A DNA stretch of 64,000 nucleotides from Streptomyces sp. NBC_00459 (GTDB taxonomy: Bacteria; Actinomycetota; Actinomycetes; Streptomycetales; Streptomycetaceae), in contig NZ_CP107903.1 in NCBI RefSeq assembly GCF_036013955.1, forward strand, positions 5,394,001 to 5,458,000. The letters are read 5' to 3'. Of this stretch, positions 8,240-18,291 are shown one piece after another. The notes beneath the pieces are model-generated. The model was not told the origin of the DNA, did no database searches, and worked only from the letters and a program-made list of their open reading frames with translations. How positions within the stretch are numbered: the first letter of the stretch is position 1; each line of letters starts with the position of its first letter. A program made the position numbers and the translations under genes.

Positions 8240-8515
8240 GTGAGCGTTTCTGTCCGCATCCCTACCATCCTCCGCACCTACACCGGTGGACAGGCCGAGG
8301 TGGCCGCAGAGGGCGGGACCCTCGCCGAGGTCATCGCCGATCTGGAGAAGAACCACACGGGGATCGCCGCCCGGGTGCTCGACGACCAGGGCAAGCTGCG
8401 GCGCTTCGTCAACGTGTACGTCAACGACGACGACGTCCGTTTCGAGCAGGGGCTGGAGACGGCGACGCCGGACGGTGCCGGTGTGTCGATCATTCCGGCC
8501 GTCGCCGGCGGCTGA
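8240..8515 (+). CDS. MoaD/ThiS family sulfur carrier protein (CysO-like)
   Basis: A 91-residue ubiquitin-like sulfur carrier ending in the required Gly-Gly (AVAGG). Carriers of this type are activated as a C-terminal thiocarboxylate by an MoeB-type enzyme. In mycobacteria the related CysO donates sulfur for cysteine synthesis with CysM and the Mec protease. GTG 8240 follows GGAGG at good spacing. The position after SAM-regulated thrC supports a sulfur amino-acid role, but no cysM or mec is in the window, so a molybdopterin MoaD role remains possible. A strong terminator follows at 8575-8611. Confidence 0.85.
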   Translation: MSVSVRIPTILRTYTGGQAEVAAEGGTLAEVIADLEKNHTGIAARVLDDQGKLRRFVNVYVNDDDVRFEQGLETATPDGAGVSIIPAVAGG

Positions 8516-8574
8516 GACCTGTTGATACCCGCGAGTAGTAACCGTCGGTAACATCGATTACCGAGAGTTCATCG

Positions 8575-8611
8575 AATTGCCCCCTCCGTGAGAGAAGCGG
8601 AGGGGGCAATT
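8575..8611 (+). terminator. rho-independent terminator after the sulfur-carrier gene
   Basis: AATTGCCCCCTCCG (8575-8588) is perfectly complementary to CGGAGGGGGCAATT (8598-8611) with the 9-base loop TGAGAGAAG. A 14-bp stem of this kind 60 bp after a stop codon is a confident terminator; it should isolate the cold-shock gene downstream. Confidence 0.9.
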
Positions 8612-8967
8612 CTGTATGGTTGAGCGCGGTACAGTTGGGGAAGCCGCACCACTTCGCTCGTCACACGCGTATTAATTCCTGCCGTGCACCCAACGAGAAG
8701 TAGCCAAAGTGTGCAGGCCTTTTGCGTTTTTTGTTCTCTTTGTGGGGCCCGGGTTGCCCTGAATCCGCGTGAATTCTCCGCATATTTACTGACCTGGCGT
8801 GCCCGGATTTCTCGTCCGATTGACCTGTTGCAGAGGGCAGTTGGACAGATACATTCGGCCGCGGTCGACGCGTTCCGGCGCACACCTCCACCGGTTGGGG
8901 GGGTGAGGTCTGACCCGGATTCGCGAAGTGCGGATCCGTGCAAGGGCCAGTAATAGGGGAGTTAGGC
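8612..8967 (+). promoter_or_regulatory. long leader and promoter region of the cold-shock gene
   Basis: A 356-bp gene-free stretch, noticeably less GC-rich than its surroundings (runs such as TTTTGCGTTTTTTGTTCTCTTTG near 8718-8740). No convincing open frame. TTGACC at 8820-8825 could be a -35 box, but no good -10 follows at 17-18 bp. Long untranslated leaders are known for cold-shock genes; I infer promoter plus leader and cannot place the start site. Confidence 0.4.
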
Positions 8968-9174
8968 ATGGCTCAGGGCACCGTCAAGTGGTTCAACGCG
9001 GAGAAGGGGTACGGCTTCATCGCGGTCGACGGTGGTGCGGATGTTTTCGTCCACTACAGCGCGATTCAGATGGACGGCTACCGCACCCTCGAGGAAGGTC
9101 AGCGGGTCGATTTCGAGATCTCGCAGGGCCAGAAGGGGCCGCAGGCGGACATGGTCCGTCTGGCGACCAGCTGA
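8968..9174 (+). CDS. cold-shock domain protein (CspA type)
   Basis: A 68-residue single cold-shock domain that binds single-stranded nucleic acid and acts as an RNA chaperone. RNP1 KGYGFI is at residues 13-18 and RNP2 VFVHY at 26-30. ATG 8968 (MAQGTVKWFN) follows GGGAGTTAGG; an ATG at 8938 is not conserved. The strong terminator upstream and the groEL promoter downstream make it a single-gene unit. A second, longer cold-shock protein lies at 39499-39882. Confidence 0.95.
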   Translation: MAQGTVKWFNAEKGYGFIAVDGGADVFVHYSAIQMDGYRTLEEGQRVDFEISQGQKGPQADMVRLATS

Positions 9175-9354
9175 AGCAACGCGCCGGCGCACCGCAAGCG
9201 ACGTTCTTCTTCCTTCGTTGAAGGATTCGATGGGCTCGTACTTCGTGGGACCTCACGGAGTGCGGGCCCATCGGCATGTCCGTCTCCATGCCCGGCGGCA
9301 CGGCTACCGGCCCGTAGGTACCCCCCTGTTCACCTGCGGATCTTCGAGAGCCGC

Positions 9355-9383
9355 TTGCACTCGGCAGGGGCGAGTGCTAATCA
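9355..9383 (+). promoter_or_regulatory. housekeeping-type promoter of groEL
   Basis: TTGCAC (9355-9360), a 17-bp spacer and TAATCA (9378-9383) resemble the principal-sigma consensus. The -10 box overlaps the first half-site of the heat-shock operator, so HrcA bound there would block polymerase. A leader of about 150 bp follows, containing a small hairpin GGTGGT-ACCACC at about 9450-9469. Confidence 0.7.
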
Positions 9384-9416
9384 TTGGCGTTAGCACTCTG
9401 AAGGTGAGAGTGACAA
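9372..9416. promoter_or_regulatory. CIRCE (HrcA operator) with three half-sites
   Basis: The canonical order TTAGCACTC (9390-9398), 9 bases, GAGTGACAA (9408-9416) matches CIRCE, with two mismatches in the second half. A perfect extra half-site GAGTGCTAA (9372-9380) lies exactly 9 bases upstream of the first. Three half-sites with equal 9-base gaps therefore alternate in orientation. HrcA represses groE genes through CIRCE in Streptomyces. Confidence 0.85.
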
Positions 9417-9544
9417 CTGAAGGACCGGGTGGGTGAGGCCCGCAGGCCAGGTGGTGCAAGGAACCACCAGGGCAGGCAGGCCGTCCGTCGCGGGCGCCAG
9501 CGCGGTCCGGAGCAATCCACCCCAGTCCGGGAGGACCACTTCAC

Positions 9545-11173
<1,629 letters not shown>

Positions 11174-11203
11174 TCGACCTCTGGTTGATCACCGTCCTTC
11201 GTA

Positions 11204-11247
11204 CCGAGGGCGGCATCTTCTCCTTACGGGGAGGGTGCCGCCCTCGG
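11204..11247 (+). terminator. terminator after groEL2
   Basis: CCGAGGGCGGCA (11204-11215) pairs with TGCCGCCCTCGG (11236-11247) around a loop of about 20 bases that can itself fold partly. It begins 31 bp after the groEL stop. Confidence 0.8.
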
Positions 11248-11424
11248 GCGTTTGCGGGACTTCCCAGTTGGCGGCGCGCGCAGTGACCGGGATCACAGCA
11301 GACGTCCGGGGCGGGCCGGAATGGAGGGCCGGACGGCCGTAGTTGATGCACATGCAAGCAATTGCACTGCCGTTCATCTCACCCGATCTCCCCGTCTCCC
11401 CCGTCTGCTCCCGAGGAGCCCCAC

Positions 11425-12549
11425 GTGACAGCCCCCACCCAGACCTCCCGCGCGGCCCAGATCCTCTCCCGCCCCGTCACGCTGAACGGTCTGACCGTGC
11501 CGAACCGGATCGTGATGGCGCCGATGACGCGCAAGTTCTCGCCCGGTGGGGTCCCCGGCGAGAACGTGGCCTCGTACTACTCGCGCCGCGCGGGCGCCGG
11601 GGTCGGCCTGATCGTCACCGAGGGCACCTACGTCGGACACGAATCCGCCGGTGACAGCGACGGCGTCCCCCGTTTCCACGGCGAGGAGCAGCTCGCGGGC
11701 TGGGCGAAGGTCGCCGACGCCGTGCACGCGGCCGGCGGGAGGATCGTGCCGCAGCTGTGGCACATCGGCATGGTCAGGGAGGCCGGGCAGCCCCCGTTCG
11801 CCGACGCCCCGCCGGTCGGCCCGTCCGGTCTGCGGCTGGACGGCACCGCCGGTGCGGGCAAGGAGATGACCCAGGAGGACCTCGACGACGTCATCGACGC
11901 GTTCGTCGAGGCCGCGGTGGCCGCCGAGCGCATCGGCTTCGACGGAGTCGAACTGCACGGCGCCCACGGCTACTTGATCGACCAGTTCCTGTGGTCCGGC
12001 ACCAACCGCCGCACCGACGCGTACGGGGGTGACCCGGTCGCCCGTACGAGGTTCGCGACGGAGATCGTGGCCGCCGTACGCGAGGCGGTGTCCGAGTCCT
12101 TCCCGATCATCTTCCGGTACTCGCAGTGGAAGTCGGGTGCCTTCGACGCCCGCATCGGCGAGACCCCCGAGGAGCTGGAGTCGATCCTCACCCCGCTCGC
12201 GGCGGCCGGCGTCGACGCCTTCCACGCCTCCACGCGCCGCTACTGGCTCCCGGAGTTCGACGGCTCGGACCTCAACCTGGCCGGCTGGACCAAGAAGCTC
12301 ACCGGCAAGCCGACGATCACCGTCGGCTCGGTCGGCCTCGACGGCGACTTCATCAACGGCTTCGCGGGCGAGGGCTCCCCGGTCAAGAGCATCGACGACC
12401 TCCTGGACCGCCTGGAGAACGAGGAGTTCGACCTCGTGGCCGTGGGCCGCGCGCTGCTCCAGGACCCGGAGTGGGCGGCGAAGGTCCTGGAGGACAGGAC
12501 GGGCGAGCTGAAGGCCTACGAGGCGTCGGCGCTGGGGTCGTTGAGCTAG
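11425..12549 (+). CDS. NADH:flavin oxidoreductase (old yellow enzyme family)
   Basis: FMN-dependent ene-reductase of 374 residues. It has the N-terminal FMN-site VPNRIVMAPMTRKFSPGG, PQLWHIGMVREAG, the substrate/FMN motif HGAHGYLIDQFLW-GTNRRTD, and the late TVGSVG and VAVGRALLQDPEW phosphate-binding motifs. GTG 11425 follows GAGGAG at good spacing; an ATG at 11362 has no ribosome site. The upstream 11345-11380 stretch holds an imperfect inverted element around GCAATTGC that could be a MarR-type operator (weak). Substrate unknown; such enzymes often reduce electrophilic alkenes or quinones. Confidence 0.88.
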   Translation: MTAPTQTSRAAQILSRPVTLNGLTVPNRIVMAPMTRKFSPGGVPGENVASYYSRRAGAGVGLIVTEGTYVGHESAGDSDGVPRFHGEEQLAGWAKVADAVHAAGGRIVPQLWHIGMVREAGQPPFADAPPVGPSGLRLDGTAGAGKEMTQEDLDDVIDAFVEAAVAAERIGFDGVELHGAHGYLIDQFLWSGTNRRTDAYGGDPVARTRFATEIVAAVREAVSESFPIIFRYSQWKSGAFDARIGETPEELESILTPLAAAGVDAFHASTRRYWLPEFDGSDLNLAGWTKKLTGKPTITVGSVGLDGDFINGFAGEGSPVKSIDDLLDRLENEEFDLVAVGRALLQDPEWAAKVLEDRTGELKAYEASALGSLS

Positions 12550-12670
12550 CCCGTAATCACGGCCCAGAAGCAATGCAGTTGCCTTTGAGCTGCGGAGTTC
12601 GTGCCCCGACCGCGCACTGTCCGCAGCCCCGGCACCGGTCGAGCGCGGCGTCGCACGACCGAAACGCCCA

Positions 12671-12699
12671 GGGGCGCCCCGCGTCAGCGGAGCGCCCCC
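12671..12699. terminator. bidirectional terminator between convergent genes
   Basis: GGGGCGC-C-CCGC pairs with GCGG-A-GCGCCCC around the loop GTCA, an 11-bp stem with one mismatch. It lies between the oxidoreductase stop (12549) and the stop of the secreted protein (12719), so it can end both transcripts. Confidence 0.7.
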
Positions 12700-12718
12700 G
12701 GCGCGGAGATGCGGGCGG

Positions 12719-14074
12719 CTACGGGTTCACCACGACCTGCGCCGTGTTGTTCCGCGGCTTCGGGTCGAACGGGAACGACGGGCCCCAATCGGGGTGGGCG
12801 ACGACCTTACCGGTCACACCCGGCACCACCCGGTTGATCATCAGCTGGAACGGCAGGACGGTCTTCGAGTCCTGCTTGACCCACAGTGGCAGGTAGCAGT
12901 CATAGCGCGGGGCGCCGAGCCGCTCCTCCAGGGAGCCGCCCTCCAGCGTGCGTGGCTCGCAGAGGTCCGGGACGGCTGTGGCGGCCGTGCCCTTCGGCAC
13001 GTAGAACGAGACGACCGCGGCCGGGTCGCCCGAGCCGACGTGACCGACCCAGGCCGGACCTCTGTTCAGGAAACGGAGTGTGGCCGTGACCTTCGAACCG
13101 GCCTTGCCGCGGACCGAGTCGCCGCGCACCGCGAAGTCCGCCGTGTTGACGACCTCGATGGGCCAGGAGCTGGAGTTGTCGTCGGCCTGGATGTCGGTGG
13201 CGCCCGCCCCCGGCTCTACGGAGTAGCCGAAGAGCTCGTACAGGGCGTGGTCAGCGACGTCGAGCTTCAGCGGCGCGGGCAGCTCGACAGTGACACCCGG
13301 CGCGATGACCGTGTCGAACGCGCAGGTGACCACCGTCATCGGAGCGGCCTCGCCCGCACCGCCCGTCGGCGTGTATGCGCACTGCGGGTACTTCGTCGCG
13401 AACTCCAGGCCGTACGTCGCCCACATCCGCACGCTGAAGCCCTGCGCGGGCTCGTTGCCGGTGTTGGTGACGGCGAACGGCGCGGTGAGCGAGCTGCCCG
13501 GTCGCACGCCCACGAGTTTGTCCGGCTGGACCAGGACCAGGTCGGGGCCCGAGCCGACCGTCACGGTCGTGTCGAACGAGTTGTGCGGGGCGACGAGTTC
13601 GCCGTCGGGACCGCCCTTGGCCGTCGCCTCGTAGGTGATCTTCCCTTGGGCGCCCGAGGCGGTGCCGGGCAGGGCGCGCACCTTGAGCCGCACCTGCTCC
13701 TCGTAGCCGTCCATCAGGATCGGAACCTCGGGAACGGAGCACACGGCGGTACTCCCGCTGGGTACGCAGTTCTCCGGCCAGGCCACCTCGGCGACCCCGG
13801 CCAGACCCGAGACGTCGACGGTGAGCCGTCCGTCCGTGACCGTGAAGGTGCTGTTGTCGTGGTACAGGCCGACGGGCAGGTCACGGTACTGTCCGGTGCC
13901 GCCCTCCGGGGCGACGGTGACCGTCCGCTCGTACGGGTTCTGTATCCACAGTTGGTCGGTCTGCTGCTCCTCGGCGAAGGCAGGCGCGGTGCCCAAACCG
14001 ACGGCGGCCATCCCCATGGCCACGGTGGTACAGGCTCCGAGCCGCAGCGCGCGGCCGACGGAGGCAGGCTTCAT
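12719..14074 (-). CDS. secreted protein of unknown function
   Basis: A 451-residue exported protein. Residues 1-34 form a Sec signal (ALRLGACTTVAMGMAAVGLG, cleavage after APAFA). The rest looks like several beta-sandwich repeats: PFAVTNTGNEPAQGFSVRM and ATLRFLNRGPAWVGH resemble CARDB/DUF11-like domains that recur in surface proteins. Cysteine pairs (for example in the ENCVPSGSTAVCSV stretch) suggest disulfides. ATG 14074 follows AGGGGG. It has no transmembrane anchor or LPXTG motif, so it is probably released or loosely attached. Function not recognised. Confidence 0.75.
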   Translation of the reverse strand: MKPASVGRALRLGACTTVAMGMAAVGLGTAPAFAEEQQTDQLWIQNPYERTVTVAPEGGTGQYRDLPVGLYHDNSTFTVTDGRLTVDVSGLAGVAEVAWPENCVPSGSTAVCSVPEVPILMDGYEEQVRLKVRALPGTASGAQGKITYEATAKGGPDGELVAPHNSFDTTVTVGSGPDLVLVQPDKLVGVRPGSSLTAPFAVTNTGNEPAQGFSVRMWATYGLEFATKYPQCAYTPTGGAGEAAPMTVVTCAFDTVIAPGVTVELPAPLKLDVADHALYELFGYSVEPGAGATDIQADDNSSSWPIEVVNTADFAVRGDSVRGKAGSKVTATLRFLNRGPAWVGHVGSGDPAAVVSFYVPKGTAATAVPDLCEPRTLEGGSLEERLGAPRYDCYLPLWVKQDSKTVLPFQLMINRVVPGVTGKVVAHPDWGPSFPFDPKPRNNTAQVVVNP

Positions 14075-14224
14075 ATCGATCCCCCTGAGATGAGTGCCGG
14101 TTCGGGTGCGACCCGGCGCACTGGTTGGACGGCTGTGGCGCCTGGGAGGTTGTACCCGACGCAAGGGAGCCCGGCGGTTCCTGTGCGCGCGGCGGTCAAG
14201 GGGGCCTCGATCCTGGCCCATGGG

Positions 14225-15205
14225 TCAGTCTGCGTAGTCCTTGAGCTTCTCGGTGTCGAGGGTGATGCCCACCGGGTGCGGGATCGCCACGGTGGCCCCC
14301 CAGGGGGAGGACGAGGCCTGCTGGTATCGGCCGTCCTTCGGCTCGCTGAACACCGTGACGGTGTTGTTGTCGCGGTCGACGAGGAGGTAGACGGGGATGT
14401 CGGCCGCCGCGTAGCCGAGGGGCTTGTCGATGCGGTCGCGTTTGTTCGTGTCCCTGTCGCGGGTGGTGATTTCGAGGGCCATGAGGATGCCGGAGGTGTC
14501 GGACCATTCGCCGTGGCCCTTGAAATGACCTACGGGCGTCAGCGTTCCATCTGGTCGGGCACGTTCCCTGCGGTCAGCAGCCGCTTTGATACCGGATCCG
14601 GGTGTGAGATTCAGTTCGGGCCGCTGGAGCAGGAACTGGCGCAGCAGCCACATGAAGATGCGACTGTGATTGCCGTCGGGCAGGGCCTTGACCACCAGCT
14701 TTGCGCCCACGTACTCCAGTCGTACGGTCTCGGGTGCCCGTCGCTCCAGCTCCTCGAAGTCCTCGACACCTAGCGGGTCCCGCGTGCGCAGCGTCCCGTC
14801 GATGAATTCGAGTCGTACGTGATCGGGGGCCACGGCGGCCAGTTCCTCGAAGTCCTCGTTGAGCAGTTTTGGGAGAGTGCCTGTGCGGGCGACCTCTCGT
14901 GGGCTGTCGAGCATTTCGCCGGGCGCCACGTCCAGGCGGCGCAACAAGGCCAGTGTCGGCACGGTGTCGGCGCCTTCGATCCGCGAGATCTGCGCCTCGG
15001 TGAGACCGACGCGGTTGGCGAACTGTGTCTGCGTCAGCCCCAGTTGCAGACGGCGGTCGTACACGGCCTTGGCGAAGTCCATGGCCAGCCGGATCTCCGC
15101 GCGCTCTGCCCGGACTTCCGGGGACTCGGGGCCCCTCTCGACCTGCGGTCGTGGCAGGAACTCGTCATGCACCCGCTGAGGTTCTTCCAACGGGTCAGTC
15201 GGCAT
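14225..15205 (-). CDS. XRE helix-turn-helix fused to a Uma2 (PD-(D/E)XK nuclease-like) domain
   Basis: A 326-residue fusion. Residues about 42-95 form an XRE/HigA-like DNA-binding domain (LGLTQTQFANRVGLTEAQIS, then PTLALLRRL). Residues about 115-326 are a Uma2 domain: RPDGTLTP, ILMALEITTRD and DRIDKPLGY supply the Asp, Glu and Lys of the PD-(D/E)XK core, and VYLLVDRD follows. Between them the segment NEDFEEL-APDHVRLEFIDG is repeated as VEDFEEL-APETVRLEYVG. Its ATG overlaps the stop of the upstream Uma2 gene by 11 bp (ATGCCGACTGA), so translation is coupled. Uma2 proteins are abundant and poorly understood; nuclease activity is inferred only. The XRE fusion is unusual and suggests a self-regulated or toxin-antitoxin-like role. 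Confidence 0.82.
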   Translation of the reverse strand: MPTDPLEEPQRVHDEFLPRPQVERGPESPEVRAERAEIRLAMDFAKAVYDRRLQLGLTQTQFANRVGLTEAQISRIEGADTVPTLALLRRLDVAPGEMLDSPREVARTGTLPKLLNEDFEELAAVAPDHVRLEFIDGTLRTRDPLGVEDFEELERRAPETVRLEYVGAKLVVKALPDGNHSRIFMWLLRQFLLQRPELNLTPGSGIKAAADRRERARPDGTLTPVGHFKGHGEWSDTSGILMALEITTRDRDTNKRDRIDKPLGYAAADIPVYLLVDRDNNTVTVFSEPKDGRYQQASSSPWGATVAIPHPVGITLDTEKLKDYAD

Positions 15206-15869
15206 AGTCCTTGAGCTTCTCCGTGTTGAGGGTGACGCTCACGGGAGCGGGCAGCTCGACCACGGCTCCGTACGGGTACGAAGGGTTCTGCTGGTAGGTC
15301 CCGTTCTTCGGCTCGCTGTACACGACGAGGGTGTCGTTGTCCCGGTCGATCAGCAGGTAGACAGGGATACCTGCCTCCGCGTAACCGCGCACCTTGTCGA
15401 TGCGGTCGCGTCGGTCGGTGTCGCGGTCGTGGGAGGTGACTTCGACGACCATGAGGACGCCGTCCGGCGAGGCCCAGTTCTTGTCCTCGGCGATGAAGTG
15501 ATCCAACGGCGCCAACGCGGCATCCGCAGTGGCATTCCCTTTGCGGTAGGCGCCGATCTTGAGATCCTGCTCGTGGTACATGGCCAGTTCGGGGCGCAGT
15601 TGCATGAACAGCCGAATGAGCCACACCACAATGGCCCTGTGGCGATTGTCCGGCAACGGCTTGACCTCTAGCTTTCCGTCGATGAGTTCGAGCTTCACGC
15701 CTTCCGGAGCCCTGCGGGCGAGCTCTTCGAAGTCTTCTACCTCGATGTGATCGCCCTTGACGTACAGCCGTCCATCGAGGAATTCGAGCTCTACGTGTGC
15801 AGGGGCCTTACCGGCCAGCTCTTCGAAGTCCTCGCGGGACATCTGCGGGCGCCTGGTGCCAAAGGTCAT
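15195..15869 (-). CDS. Uma2 family protein (predicted PD-(D/E)XK endonuclease fold)
   Basis: A 224-residue paralogue of the Uma2 part of the next gene; both end in EKLKDYAD. It has the same N-terminal duplication (REDFEELAGKAP, then VEDFEELARRAP) and the core residues VVEVTSHDRD, DRIDKVRGYAEAG and VYLLIDRD. ATG 15869 has a clear AAGGAGG about 10 bases upstream. It is first in a two-gene unit whose second member carries an XRE domain. The pair probably arose by tandem duplication. The biological role is unknown. Confidence 0.85.
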   Translation of the reverse strand: MTFGTRRPQMSREDFEELAGKAPAHVELEFLDGRLYVKGDHIEVEDFEELARRAPEGVKLELIDGKLEVKPLPDNRHRAIVVWLIRLFMQLRPELAMYHEQDLKIGAYRKGNATADAALAPLDHFIAEDKNWASPDGVLMVVEVTSHDRDTDRRDRIDKVRGYAEAGIPVYLLIDRDNDTLVVYSEPKNGTYQQNPSYPYGAVVELPAPVSVTLNTEKLKDYAD

Positions 15870-15931
15870 GATGGGCTCGCCTCCTTCCCACCATGGTGCC
15901 CTGGAGCGGTGTCGGCGCACTGTTGGAGCGC

Positions 15932-16845
15932 TCATACGCGTGGCCTTTCTCGGCGTCGGTCGACCAGCGCCGCGCGGGTCGCGGCGGCGTAGGCGTGGAC
16001 TGCGGTGGCGGAGGCGGCGACGGGTGCGGAGGGTGCCCGAGGTGGAACGGTCTCGCCCCGGCACTCCCCGCACACGCCCCCCGCCAGCGCCTCCGCCCGC
16101 CCCGGCACCCCGCACTTCGCGCACTCCAGCATTCGCAGCGGCGGCCGTACGGTGGCAGGCTCGGGTGGGAGCTTGCTGGTCAGGCGCCTGCGGATCAGGG
16201 CGGCCGGGGAGTGGACCGGGGTCGGCAGGCCGGCGGTCAGGGCGTGTCGCACGGACTCCTCGTTCGCCCCGCGCTCGAACCACTCCGCGACCAGCGGGGC
16301 CAGCGCCGCGCAGTCCGCCTCGGGCAGGGACAGGGCGGGGGCGGTACGGCCGAGGGCGACGAGCAGGATGAACGCGCGGGAGCGGGTCGGACGGCGGCTG
16401 CCTGGTTCCTCCGGGGACTCCGCCTCGTACTCCGTCGGTACGTCGCCCCGCGTGAACGCCGCCCACCAGTCGTCGCCGCGTGCCGTGCGGGTGAACCACG
16501 TTCGGGTGATCCACAGTTGGCTGCCGGTGCCGGTCAGGTGTTCGCGGCCCCGGCGCAGATGGCCCGCTTGGCGAAGGTTGTTGAGGGTCGTACGGAGAGC
16601 GCACTGGCCGTACGGACGTGCTTGGCCAGCGTCTTTACGGAGATGTCGGCCCCGCCGGGCAACCGGTCGATGTACGCGGCGACCGCTGCCTCGCGCGGCG
16701 GCAGATGCGCGAAGTCGTGGTTCGTGCGGGGGCGTTGGTCGGGGGCATCGCGCTTGCCGTAACCCGGATTCGCCATCGGGTGGGGCGGAGGTGGCGGGGA
16801 AGGGTGCGCGGGCAGGACGGCAGCACTAAAGTTGGCTTCAGCCAC
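15932..16845 (-). pseudogene. helix-turn-helix (MarR/winged-helix-like) regulator, frameshifted
   Basis: Read from GTG 16845 the frame gives NHDFAHLPPREAAVAAYIDRL, then ISVKTLAKHV, then changes to an unrelated tail and stops at 16534. In the next frame the expected continuation YGQCALRTTLNNLRQAGHLR appears, followed by LTGTGSQLWITRTWF and a C-terminal part with CXXC pairs (LECAKCGVPGR, GGVCGECRG) to the stop at 15932. One base missing at about 16617-16621 (between AAG-CA and CGT-CCG-TAC) joins the two. From memory, full-length Streptomyces proteins of this pattern are about 300 residues with an N-terminal winged helix and a zinc-ribbon tail. Either a real pseudogene or a single-base sequencing error. 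Confidence 0.72.
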
Positions 16846-16875
16846 TGGATCGCTCGTTTCGATCTCTGAGGTCAG

Positions 16876-16909
16876 ACCCCCGCAGGTGTTGACGCACCTG
16901 GCGGGGGTT
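16876..16909 (-). terminator. terminator-like hairpin after the DUF397 gene
   Basis: CCCCCGC-AGGTG pairs with CACCT-G-GCGGGGG across a short loop. It lies between the DUF397 stop (17084) and the start of the frameshifted regulator (16845), so it should separate the two units. Confidence 0.65.
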
Positions 16910-17083
16910 GTTTGTTTGCTATTTCGGCACGCTAGCTCCTTGTGACTCTGCGTGGCAAGCCGAACGCGTCAAGTCAACACGCAGGGAGGGTGGGTGGGTT
17001 GAGACCCACCTCCCAATCCTCAGAAACAGGGCTCGATGCCCGAATCCCGAAGCTCAGGGAGGTTCGGGGGGAGTTGAGGACGC

Positions 17084-17347
17084 TCAGGGCTTGAGGTTCT
17101 CGACGAACGCCGACCACGCCTCCGCCCGGAACGCGAGCTTCGGGCCGAGGGGGTTCTTGGAGTCGCGGACGGGGACGAGGGCGGGGTGGCCGTCGGCCAC
17201 TTCCAGGCAGTCGCCGCCGCTGCCGCCACTGTGCGACGACTTGCGCCAGCGGGCGACCTCCAGGCAGTCCCCGCCGTCGCCACCGCTGTATGACGACTTG
17301 TGCCAGGTGGCCGTGCTCAGGGCGTGCTCAAGAGTGTTCTTCTCCAT
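17084..17347 (-). CDS. DUF397 domain protein, partner of the upstream regulator
   Basis: An 87-residue protein with two DUF397 core motifs in tandem (WHKSSYSGGDGGDCLEVA and WRKSSHSGGSGGDCLEVAD), then VPVRDSKNP and AWSAFVENLK. DUF397 proteins are encoded beside WhiJ/Scr1-type XRE regulators in Streptomyces, and some work as toxin-antitoxin-like or developmental switches. Its start overlaps the 3' end of the regulator gene by 20 bp, showing translational coupling. The duplicated core is common but not universal in the family. Confidence 0.9.
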   Translation of the reverse strand: MEKNTLEHALSTATWHKSSYSGGDGGDCLEVARWRKSSHSGGSGGDCLEVADGHPALVPVRDSKNPLGPKLAFRAEAWSAFVENLKP

Positions 17348-18170
17348 GTTCGTAATCGTGCGCCACCGACTCGATGAGGGCCAGTGAATCTTGAGGCGAA
17401 AGTGCCGCCGCCTGGAGGAGGTTGAACATCAGGGTGTGACGGCTGACCGTGGCCGGGTCGTCCTGCAGTTTCCCCATGTCAGGTGCCTCGACGAAGGAGA
17501 GTGGTGGGGCGCCCTCGAACTCCATGAGTTTCAGGGAGCCGTGCATAGACGCATGCGCCCCGGCACCGAACGGCAGCACCTGCACGATGATCCGGTGCTG
17601 CCTGATCAGTGCGGCCACGTGCCGCAACGCCTCCGCCATCACCGCCGGGCCGCCGACCACTCGCCGGAGCACTGCCTCGTCCAGAACCGACCACAACAAA
17701 GGGGTTGTTGGGTTGTCGAGGAGGCGGGCTCGGTCGAGACGGTTCGCCACGTCCTTGTCGATCTCGGCGGCCTGCGCCAGTGGCTTGTAGGCGCGGAAGA
17801 CCGCTTCCGCGTACGCCTTGGTCTGCAACAGCCCCGGGATGAGCAGTTGGGCGTACTGCCGGATGGCCGTAGCCACCGCTTCCGCCTCCGCCGCCTCGGC
17901 GAAGTGGTCCGGGTACTTCGACTTGGCCAGGGCGGCGCAGTTGCGCTCGAAGAAGTCCTTCGTGCCCAGGATCTGGTCTATCTGGACGGCGTACTCGTGC
18001 ATCATCCGCCGCGTTCCGGCTTCCATCTGCCCGATGAACGAACCGCTGACGAAGAGCGGTCGGCCCAGTTCGTCCTGGCTCAGGCCCGCCGCCTCGCGGG
18101 CGTGACGCAGCTCGGCGCCTAGGAAGGCGCGGGGTGAGGAGGAGGGGTCGAGGTCCTTCGAACCTGCCAT
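17328..18170 (-). CDS. XRE family regulator with DUF5753/Scr1-type C-terminal domain
   Basis: A 280-residue WhiJ-like DNA-binding protein. The N-terminal helix-turn-helix is LRHAREAAGLSQDELGRPLF and VSGSFIGQMEAGTRR; the C-terminal DUF5753-type domain has IPGLLQTKAYAEAVFRA, LLWSVLDEAVLRR and VQVLPFGAGAHASMHGS. ATG 18170 follows AGGGAG; frames further up are not conserved. It overlaps its DUF397 partner by 20 bp. Small genes of the same kind of locus diverge from it at 18292-18721. Such loci act in development or antibiotic control in Streptomyces; the target here is unknown. Confidence 0.9.
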   Translation of the reverse strand: MAGSKDLDPSSSPRAFLGAELRHAREAAGLSQDELGRPLFVSGSFIGQMEAGTRRMMHEYAVQIDQILGTKDFFERNCAALAKSKYPDHFAEAAEAEAVATAIRQYAQLLIPGLLQTKAYAEAVFRAYKPLAQAAEIDKDVANRLDRARLLDNPTTPLLWSVLDEAVLRRVVGGPAVMAEALRHVAALIRQHRIIVQVLPFGAGAHASMHGSLKLMEFEGAPPLSFVEAPDMGKLQDDPATVSRHTLMFNLLQAAALSPQDSLALIESVAHDYEHGEEHS

Positions 18171-18291
18171 GGCGGCAACTCCCTGTCGGACACATGGGGT
18201 TGTTGGGATGTCGTCTCTGGCCAGGTTAGACGGGTGACCGCCACGCTGTGTGGAGAAAGCGAACACTCAGAGTGCAGAGGAACGGGCGGCG

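Noticed and set aside
11330..11380. MarR-type operator before the old yellow enzyme
   Set aside because: Only the short GCAATTGC core is symmetric; not enough to support a site.
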